Origin: Agromyces ramosus
GTDB taxonomy: Bacteria; Actinomycetota; Actinomycetes; Actinomycetales; Microbacteriaceae
DNA: 64,000 bases
Direction of reading: 5' to 3'
Assembly: GCF_030817175.1 (NCBI RefSeq)
Contig: NZ_JAUSYY010000001.1
Location: 3,782,001 to 3,846,000, forward strand
How positions within the stretch are numbered: position 1 is the first letter of the stretch; each line of letters begins with the position of its first letter. The notes under the pieces are model-generated. The model saw nothing but the letters and a program-made list of their open reading frames with translations, ran no database searches and was not told the origin of the DNA. The position numbers and the translations under genes are program-made. Of the stretch, positions 56,380-64,000 are shown in pieces.

Positions 56380-56616
56380 TCAGTCGCGACCGTCGGCCAG
56401 GAGGCGGCTCGACTCGTCGTGCCAGCTGTGCGCGATCTGCGAGAGCTTCTCCTGGTGCTTGCGACCGTGGTGGGCGCAGAACAGCAGTTCTCCGCTGGCG
56501 ACGACGACGCGGATGTACGCCTGTGCACCGCACGCATCGCATCGATCGAGCGCCGTGAGCTCGTAAGGGGTCTCGAGTTCATCGACCGCACCGGTGGTCT
56601 CGGTGTATTGGGTCAT
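56380..56616 (-). CDS. DUF7455 small zinc-binding-like protein
   Basis: 78 residues from ATG 56616, which has a strong GGAGGAGGAG ribbon just upstream. It carries the motif RCDACGAQAYIRVV and a later FCAHHGRKH, that is a C-x2-C and C-x-H-H set likely to bind zinc. This small protein family is common in actinobacteria near the sigma factor and topoisomerase genes, often several copies per genome, with no known function. Confidence 0.85.
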   Translation of the reverse strand: MTQYTETTGAVDELETPYELTALDRCDACGAQAYIRVVVASGELLFCAHHGRKHQEKLSQIAHSWHDESSRLLADGRD

Positions 56617-56748
56617 GGCTCCTCCTCCGTGGCTCAAGCTCGATGTTCCGTTCCTCAATGAAAACACGGGTCGGCCCCGGTTCCTTCCGTTGAGCCGGGC
56701 ATTTCGCTCTGCGCGTAGCGCCTGACCGAAGGTACCCCCGCGCCTCAG

Positions 56749-56754
56749 TAGGCT
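56749..56754 (+). promoter_or_regulatory. -10 element of parE
   Basis: TAGGCT ends eight bases before GTG 56763; near-leaderless. Confidence 0.45.
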
Positions 56755-56762
56755 TTACCGAC

Positions 56763-58841
<2,079 letters not shown>

Positions 58842-58855
58842 TCGGCGGTGGCCCG

Positions 58856-60184
58856 TCAGGCGCCGGGCGAGATGTTCTGGTTCAGATGGAACACGTTGTC
58901 GGGGTCGTACGCGCGCTTCACCGTGGTGAGGCGGGCGAGCTTCGCGTCGGGGAACGCGCGGCGCAGGCCGGCCGGGCCGTCATCGCCCAGCACGTTGACG
59001 TAGGCGCCACTGGCGAACGGGTCGAGCCTGCCCGCGTAGCGGCGTGCCGCGGACATCCGCTGCTCATCCTCCCGAGGGTCGCTCCATCGCGACGCGGCGA
59101 CGAACTCGAACGCGGTGTCACGCCGTGAGAAGGCCGTCGCTTCGTCGGCGATCTCCGCGATGGCGCCGCCGTAGGCCTGCAGGCTCGCGGCAGGCAAGTA
59201 GGCCCCGCCGCGCTCGAGCAGGGCATCGATGAGCTCATCGCTCAGCGCGCGGAAGTAGTGACCCTTCCAGTAGCGGCGCCAGGCATGACCCTTGGCATCG
59301 TCTTCGCGCGACTGCAACTCGAGGTACGACATCGTGTCCACGCGAGAGCGCCGGCCGGCTGGTTGGGCAAGCGCGTCGACGACTGCGTCGGCGTGCGTTC
59401 GGCCTTCGACTGGCTCGCCCACCCACACGAAGCCGAGCGAGACGACGTCGCCGTCGATCAGGGCGTTGAAGGTCGCGCGGCGCGGTGCCGTCTCGCTCAG
59501 GTCGCGCCACCGCCGCATCGCGGGCGCCGCCTCTGCGAGCGGCACGAGCACCTCCACGGTGGTCACCTGGCCCGGCTCGGGGTGCAGGACGAACTCGAAC
59601 GCCGTGACGACGCCGAAATTGCCGCCCCCTCCGCGGAGTGCCCAGTACAGCTCGGGATGCGATTCGGCACTCGCGTGAATCGCCTCGCCCGCCGCCGTCA
59701 CGACATCGAAGCCGACGACGTTGTCGCAGGAGAGCCCGTGCTGCCGTGCCAGCCACCCCATGCCTCCGCCGAGCGTGAGGCCGCCGACGCCGGTGTGCGA
59801 GACATTGCCCGCCGTCGTTGCGAGTCCATGCGGCTGCGACGCTCGGTCGAGCGCACCCAGGAGGGCTCCGCCCTCGACCCTTGCCCGCCGCCGCTGCGCG
59901 TCGACCTGCACGCCGCCCATGCGCCGGAGATCGATCATGAGGCCGTCGTCGGGCACAGCGTGCCCGACGATGCCGTGCCCGCCGCAGCGAATCCCGATAT
60001 CGAGCTCGTGCTCCCGCGCGAACCGAACAGCGGTGGCGACGTCGGCATCCGACGTGCACTGCACGATATAGCGCGGTCGGCGATCGACCATGCCGTTCCA
60101 CACCGAGCGCGCAGCGTCATACCCCGCATCGCCGGAGACGAGCACGCTTCCATCGAGTCGCGACTGCAGTGTCGAGTGCATCAC
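58856..60184 (-). CDS. FAD-linked oxidoreductase, berberine-bridge-enzyme type
   Basis: 442 residues from GTG 60184 (ATG 60181 next to it). PCMH-type FAD domain: FAREHELDIGIRCGGHGIVG contains the histidine used for 8-alpha-histidyl attachment, and the later GLSCDNVVGFDVV supplies a cysteine at the site of 6-S-cysteinyl linkage, so FAD is probably bound by two covalent bonds. The BBE C-terminal segment YDPDNVFHLNQNI closes the fold. Substrate unknown; such enzymes oxidise sugars, alcohols or alkaloids. It is inserted between parE and parC, an arrangement that may be lineage-specific. A minus-strand TAGCTT at 60191-60196 gives a leaderless start at the GTG. Confidence 0.9.
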   Translation of the reverse strand: MMHSTLQSRLDGSVLVSGDAGYDAARSVWNGMVDRRPRYIVQCTSDADVATAVRFAREHELDIGIRCGGHGIVGHAVPDDGLMIDLRRMGGVQVDAQRRRARVEGGALLGALDRASQPHGLATTAGNVSHTGVGGLTLGGGMGWLARQHGLSCDNVVGFDVVTAAGEAIHASAESHPELYWALRGGGGNFGVVTAFEFVLHPEPGQVTTVEVLVPLAEAAPAMRRWRDLSETAPRRATFNALIDGDVVSLGFVWVGEPVEGRTHADAVVDALAQPAGRRSRVDTMSYLELQSREDDAKGHAWRRYWKGHYFRALSDELIDALLERGGAYLPAASLQAYGGAIAEIADEATAFSRRDTAFEFVAASRWSDPREDEQRMSAARRYAGRLDPFASGAYVNVLGDDGPAGLRRAFPDAKLARLTTVKRAYDPDNVFHLNQNISPGA

Positions 60185-60190
60185 GCATCG

Positions 60191-60196
60191 AAGCTA
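60191..60196 (-). promoter_or_regulatory. -10 element of a leaderless promoter (BBE-type oxidase)
   Basis: Minus-strand TAGCTT ends six bases before GTG 60184, supporting the GTG and not the following ATG as start. Confidence 0.45.
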
Positions 60197-60236
60197 GCGC
60201 ACGTCGCCGGCCACCGCACGGGTGCGCTGGTGGTGA

Positions 60237-60506
60237 TCAGCCGATCTTGTACCCGATGGAGCCGACCACCGCGTCGAGCGGCTGCCCGGAGCCGTCGCGC
60301 TTGGCGCCGCCGTCGGGCAGGGTGCGCGCCGAGCCGTCGGTGCCCACTGCGAGTGCGGGGGAGCGGCCCACCCAGGCGAGGTGCAGGGCATCTTCACCCT
60401 TCAGGAAGCGGTGGGCGCGCACACCTCCGGTGGCCCGGCCCTTCGCCGGGAACTCGGAGAAGTCGCTGACCTTCGCACTGCCGGGGTCGGCGCCGAGCAC
60501 GCGTGT
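60237..60506 (-). pseudogene. Displaced C-terminal end of parC (after frameshift)
   Basis: In a frame shifted relative to parC, the translation [20 protein letters not shown], then [19 protein letters not shown], to IGYKIG is the conserved end of ParC/GyrA beta-pinwheels. The frames can be joined as S-G-D-T-R-V-L-G-A-D if one CG dinucleotide is restored in ACGCGTG at about 60498-60504 (to ACGCGCGTG). See the parC entry. Confidence 0.85.
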
Positions 60507-62712
60507 CACCGCTTGCCGCCAGTGTGACCACGACGACCTCGGGAACGGCCTCGACCGGCACGCTCGTGAAGTGGATGGCGTGGCCACCGCTGCCGAGGTT
60601 GATGCCCGCCATGCCGCCCGCGGGGCAGCCCTGCGGGCGCACCGATGCGGCGGGGAATCGCAGCAGCTGCGCATCGGATGCCACGAAGACCAGTTCATCG
60701 CTCTCGTCGCCCTGTACGGCGCCGACGACCTCGTCGCCCACCTTCAGGCCGATGACCTCGAACTCGGGCTTGTTGGGGTAGGCGCCCGCCGCAACGCGCT
60801 TCACGATGCCCTGCCTGGTGCCCAGCGCGACCGACCGGTCGGAGTCGAGCGAGACGATGGCGAGCACCTTCTCGTCACGATTCGGCAACGCAAGGTAGTC
60901 GGAGATCTTGACGCCCGCTCCGAGCTGCACCGACGTCGGCGGCAGCATGGGCAAGTCGACCGGTGTGAAGCGGATGAGGCGCCCGAGGCTCGTCACGGCG
61001 CCGATCTCGGCTCGGCTCGTGGTGTCGAGCGTCGACCGGATCGCGTCGTGCTTGCTGCGTCGTGTCGGGGCCGTGACGATGGCAGCGCCGCTCTCACCGA
61101 CCGGCAGGTCGACCCGCGCGATGCGGCCCGTCGCCGAGAGGAAGACCCGGCACGGCACATCCGCGACCTCGAGCACTGCCGCGGCGCGCTTCGCCGCCGC
61201 TCCGGCGATGCTCGGACGCGCGTCGGTGAGCAGGGTCCGGCGGGGAGTTCCGTAGCGGTCGGCGACCTCGGCGAGCTCATGGGAGACGAGCGCCTCGATG
61301 CGGTGACGACTCGACAGGAGCGCTTCGAGTTCGGCGATCTCGGCGCGCAGCCGGTCGCGCTCGGTCTCGAGCTCGATGCGTGAGAACCGCGTGAGGCGAC
61401 GCAGCTGCAACTCGAGGATGTAGTCGGCCTGGAGCTGGCTCAGGTCGAACACCTCGATGAGGCGCGCACGCGCCGCAGCGGTGTCGTCGCTCGAACGGAT
61501 CAGTTGGATGACCTCGTCGATGTCGAGGATCGCGATCAGGAGGCCGTCGACGAGGTGGAGGCGCTCGCGCCGGCGGGCGAGGCGATACTGCGAGCGGCGC
61601 GTCACCACCGCGATGCGATGCGCGACGTAGACCTGCAGGAGCTCACGCAGGCCGAGCGTCTGCGGTCCGCCGTCGACGAGCGCGACGTTGTTAATGTTGA
61701 AGGAGTCTTCGAGCGGAGTGAGGCGGTAGAGCTGCTCGAGCACCGCTTCAGGACTGAATCCCGTCTTGATGCCGATGACGAGCCGGAGTCCGTTCGTGCG
61801 GTCGGTGAGGTCGGTGACATCGGAGATGCCGCTGATCTTCTTGGCGTTGACGCCGTCTTTGATCTTCTCGATGACCTTCTCGGGGCCGACGAGGTAGGGG
61901 AGCTCGGTCACGACGAGCCCGGTCTTGCGAGCCGTGATGTTCTCGATGCGCACCTTCGCGCGGGTCTTGAAGGCCCCGCGGCCGGTGGCGTAGGCGTCTC
62001 TGATGCCGGCGAGGCCGACGATGGTGCCGCCGGTGGGGAGGTCTGGGCCGGGCACGAACTCCATGAGCTCGTCGAGCGTTGCGTTGGGGTGCGCGATGAG
62101 GTGACGCGCCGCGCCGACGACCTCGATGAGGTTGTGCGGTGCCATGTTCGTCGCCATGCCGACCGCGATGCCGCTCGCGCCGTTGACGAGGAGGTTCGGG
62201 TAGGCCGCGGGGAGCACTTCGGGCTGGGTCAGCTGGTTGTCGTAGTTCGGCACGAAGTCGACGACGTCTTCGTCGAGCCCCTCGGTCATCGCGAGCGCCG
62301 ATGAGGCGAGTCGCGCCTCGGTGTAGCGTGCCGCGGCGGGGCCGTCGTCGAGGGAGCCGAAGTTGCCGTGTCCGTCGATGAGCGGCACCCGCAGCGTGAA
62401 CGCCTGCGCCATGCGCACGAGTGCGTCGTAGATCGCGGTGTCGCCGTGCGGGTGGAGCTTGCCCATGACCTCGCCGACGACGCGCGCCGACTTCACGTGC
62501 CCCTTGTCTGGTCGCAGACCCATCTCGGTCATCTGGTAGAGGATGCGCCGCTGCACCGGCTTCAACCCGTCGCGCGCGTCGGGGAGCGCGCGCGAATAGA
62601 TGACGGAATACGCGTATTCGAGGAACGAGCCCTGCATCTCGGTGGCGACGTCGACGTCTTCGATGCGTTCGACGATCGGCTCGTCGGCGGGCTGATTCTT
62701 GGCTCGGGTCAT
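60394..62712 (-). CDS. parC: Type II DNA topoisomerase subunit A (ParC/GyrA-like), frameshifted near the 3' end
   Basis: DNA-cleaving subunit partnering ParE. As written, 772 residues. N-terminal QRDR region [20 protein letters not shown], catalytic Tyr130 in AARYTEARL, coiled-coil gate ([19 protein letters not shown]) and most of the C-terminal pinwheel are intact. After TLAASGDT the frame changes and yields about 35 aberrant residues ([11 protein letters not shown]...) before a stop at 60394, while the natural last 90 residues lie in another frame down to 60237. Either a real 2-base deletion truncates the last blades or the assembly is wrong at this spot. Catalysis should survive; supercoiling or DNA wrapping could be affected. 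Confidence 0.9.
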   Translation of the reverse strand: MTRAKNQPADEPIVERIEDVDVATEMQGSFLEYAYSVIYSRALPDARDGLKPVQRRILYQMTEMGLRPDKGHVKSARVVGEVMGKLHPHGDTAIYDALVRMAQAFTLRVPLIDGHGNFGSLDDGPAAARYTEARLASSALAMTEGLDEDVVDFVPNYDNQLTQPEVLPAAYPNLLVNGASGIAVGMATNMAPHNLIEVVGAARHLIAHPNATLDELMEFVPGPDLPTGGTIVGLAGIRDAYATGRGAFKTRAKVRIENITARKTGLVVTELPYLVGPEKVIEKIKDGVNAKKISGISDVTDLTDRTNGLRLVIGIKTGFSPEAVLEQLYRLTPLEDSFNINNVALVDGGPQTLGLRELLQVYVAHRIAVVTRRSQYRLARRRERLHLVDGLLIAILDIDEVIQLIRSSDDTAAARARLIEVFDLSQLQADYILELQLRRLTRFSRIELETERDRLRAEIAELEALLSSRHRIEALVSHELAEVADRYGTPRRTLLTDARPSIAGAAAKRAAAVLEVADVPCRVFLSATGRIARVDLPVGESGAAIVTAPTRRSKHDAIRSTLDTTSRAEIGAVTSLGRLIRFTPVDLPMLPPTSVQLGAGVKISDYLALPNRDEKVLAIVSLDSDRSVALGTRQGIVKRVAAGAYPNKPEFEVIGLKVGDEVVGAVQGDESDELVFVASDAQLLRFPAASVRPQGCPAGGMAGINLGSGGHAIHFTSVPVEAVPEVVVVTLAASGDTRARRRPRQCEGQRLLRVPGEGPGHRRCARPPLPEG

Positions 62713-62774
62713 CCGTCGTCTCTGGAGCTGGGCGTGGCACGCACGCGTGGAACAAGGGCGCGCCCGGCCTGTGC

Positions 62775-62780
62775 CAGACT
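62775..62780 (+). promoter_or_regulatory. -10 element for the alkaline-phosphatase-superfamily gene
   Basis: CAGACT ends seven bases before ATG 62788. Confidence 0.4.
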
Positions 62781-62787
62781 GGGCGCG

Positions 62788-63936
62788 ATGCCTGCAATGC
62801 TACCGGTGCCAGCCGTCAGCGCTCCGCGGCTTGCCGGGGTGCTCGCCAGTTCGGTCGCGAGCCTCCAGGGCGTCGCGAACCCGTTCGAGCTGCCGTCGGT
62901 GACGAGCGCCGTCATCGTGCTCGTCGACGGGCTCGGAGCGGCCAACGTCCAAGCCCGCACCGGACACGCCCGTTTCCTCGCGAGCCGCATGGCCAAGCGC
63001 GACGTGATCCGCACGGTGTTCCCCTCGACGACGGCCGCCGCGATCGCGAGCTTCGCCACCGGGCGCACTCCCGGCGAGCACGGACTCGTGGGCTACCGCG
63101 TGCTCGACGCCGAACGCGACCGGCTCGTGAACCAGCTGAGCGGCTGGGACGACGGCATGCGGCCCGAGACGTGGCAGCGGGCGCCCACCCTGTTCGAGGC
63201 GGCGGGGGCGGCCGGCATCGCGAGCTACGCCATCGGAGCTGCGCGCTACCACGAGTCGGGCTTCACGCACGCGGTGCTCCGCGGTGCGGAGTACCGCCCT
63301 GCGGCGTCGATCGCCGATCGCTTCGCCGTGGCTGCCGAGCTCATCGCCGACGGCGACCCGGCCCTCGTCTACCTCTACGTGCCCGAGCTCGATCAGGCCG
63401 CGCACGCCTACGGCTGGGAGTCCGACCGCTGGCTCACGATCCTCGAAGACCTCGACGGTGCGCTGGGAGCATTCGAAGCGCGGATGCCGCGGGGCACGGG
63501 TCTCCTCGTGACGGCCGACCACGGGGTCATCGACGTCCCGGCGCATCGCCACGTGTTCATCGACAAGCATCCCGAGCTCCTCGCCGACGTGCGTCACGTC
63601 GGCGGCGAGCCGCGCTGCCTGGCCCTCTACGTTGAGCCCGGCCTCGGCGATGACGCGACGGCCGCGCTCGTCGACGGCTGGCGCGCGGCTGAGGGGCATC
63701 GCGCCTGGGTGCTGAGTCGCGACGAGGCGATCGATGCCGGCCTCTACGGCCCCGTCGCCGAGGAGGTGCGGCCGCGCATCGCGGACGTGCTCATCGCGGC
63801 GCGTTCGTCGATCGCGTACTACGACCGGCGCGAGCATGACCGCCGGGCCGAGGCCATGATCGGGCAGCACGGGTCGCTCAGCGACGACGAGACGCGAGTG
63901 CCGCTGGTTCGGGGTGGAGCGTTCACGCGCGCGTGA
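62788..63936 (+). CDS. Alkaline phosphatase superfamily (nucleotide pyrophosphatase/phosphodiesterase-like) protein
   Basis: 382 residues from ATG 62788 (ATG 62797 also in frame). The metal and nucleophile motifs of the NPP-type phosphodiesterases are seen: [13 protein letters not shown] (first metal Asp), [17 protein letters not shown] with the nucleophile Thr/Ser, [12 protein letters not shown] (metal Asp and His), and [10 protein letters not shown] (metal Asp-His). No signal peptide, so it is cytoplasmic despite the family. It may cleave phosphodiester or pyrophosphate bonds of nucleotides or sugar nucleotides. It stands after parC, divergent from it, as in other Microbacteriaceae. Only 64 bases follow to the window end. 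Confidence 0.88.
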   Translation: MPAMLPVPAVSAPRLAGVLASSVASLQGVANPFELPSVTSAVIVLVDGLGAANVQARTGHARFLASRMAKRDVIRTVFPSTTAAAIASFATGRTPGEHGLVGYRVLDAERDRLVNQLSGWDDGMRPETWQRAPTLFEAAGAAGIASYAIGAARYHESGFTHAVLRGAEYRPAASIADRFAVAAELIADGDPALVYLYVPELDQAAHAYGWESDRWLTILEDLDGALGAFEARMPRGTGLLVTADHGVIDVPAHRHVFIDKHPELLADVRHVGGEPRCLALYVEPGLGDDATAALVDGWRAAEGHRAWVLSRDEAIDAGLYGPVAEEVRPRIADVLIAARSSIAYYDRREHDRRAEAMIGQHGSLSDDETRVPLVRGGAFTRA

Positions 63937-64000
63937 GCACGATGAGGCGCGGCCATGGGGACGTGCGTACTCGAGGACTCCGCCGGGCACGCGGCCCGGA

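Overview
This window is a chromosomal segment of a high-GC Gram-positive actinobacterium. Gene content and order (DUF3145, fabF-acpP-fabH-fabD-fasR-aceE; glnA2-glnE-glnA1-RDD-DUF4191-lipA-lipB; sucB-lpdA-pepA-PAC2-sigA-murT-gatD-DUF7455-parE-parC) suggest the family Microbacteriaceae, perhaps an Agromyces-like genus. The genus is inference. Almost everything is single-copy housekeeping DNA, apart from an accessory stretch at the left end (1-19 kb).

Layout. 1-9.3 kb is a plant-polysaccharide or glycoside utilisation cluster on the + strand: end of a sugar ABC permease, a GH78 alpha-L-rhamnosidase, a 1471-residue secreted protein with two SGNH-type esterase domains, and a GH1 beta-glucosidase. 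9.3-12.2 kb is a scar: no intact gene for 1 kb, the 3' half of a tRNA, a fragment resembling the tail of a CoA-transferase subunit B, and a fragment resembling the head of a pterin dehydratase, among small intact genes (DUF1992, GNAT, SRPBCC). 12.6-17.2 kb is a van-like cell-wall module: an M15 D,D-carboxypeptidase, alanine racemase and D-Ala-D-Ala ligase family enzyme with ATGA overlaps, divergent from an OmpR-type regulator and sensor kinase. 17-21.5 kb holds a CGNR/LacI-HTH fusion regulator, a Vsr-like protein, a PolA-like polymerase and a PadR regulator.

21.6-30 kb is the type II fatty-acid synthesis operon with its FasR regulator and pyruvate dehydrogenase E1. 30-36 kb has a peroxiredoxin, tRNA-Val, Nif3, a zinc-ribbon protein, RNase P RNA, polyphosphate glucokinase, methionine aminopeptidase and panB. 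36-43 kb is the nitrogen-assimilation block: two glutamine synthetases flank the adenylyltransferase glnE, and glnA1 carries a four-box GlnR-type operator. 43-50 kb is lipoate and 2-oxoacid dehydrogenase metabolism (lipA, lipB, E2, E3) with a membrane pseudokinase. 50-56 kb has pepA, a PAC2 protein, the principal sigma factor and a MurT/GatD pair. 56-64 kb holds the second type II topoisomerase (parE, and parC with a frameshift), a BBE-type FAD oxidase and an alkaline-phosphatase-superfamily protein.

Two observations stand out. The GatD homologue has Gly-Thr where the glutaminase cysteine should be, and neither it nor its MurT partner contains any cysteine; this matters in a family known for B-type peptidoglycan, where the D-Glu alpha-carboxyl is used for cross-linking. 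Also, at least twelve genes have a TANNNT-like -10 element exactly six bases before the start codon, which is the geometry of leaderless transcription.
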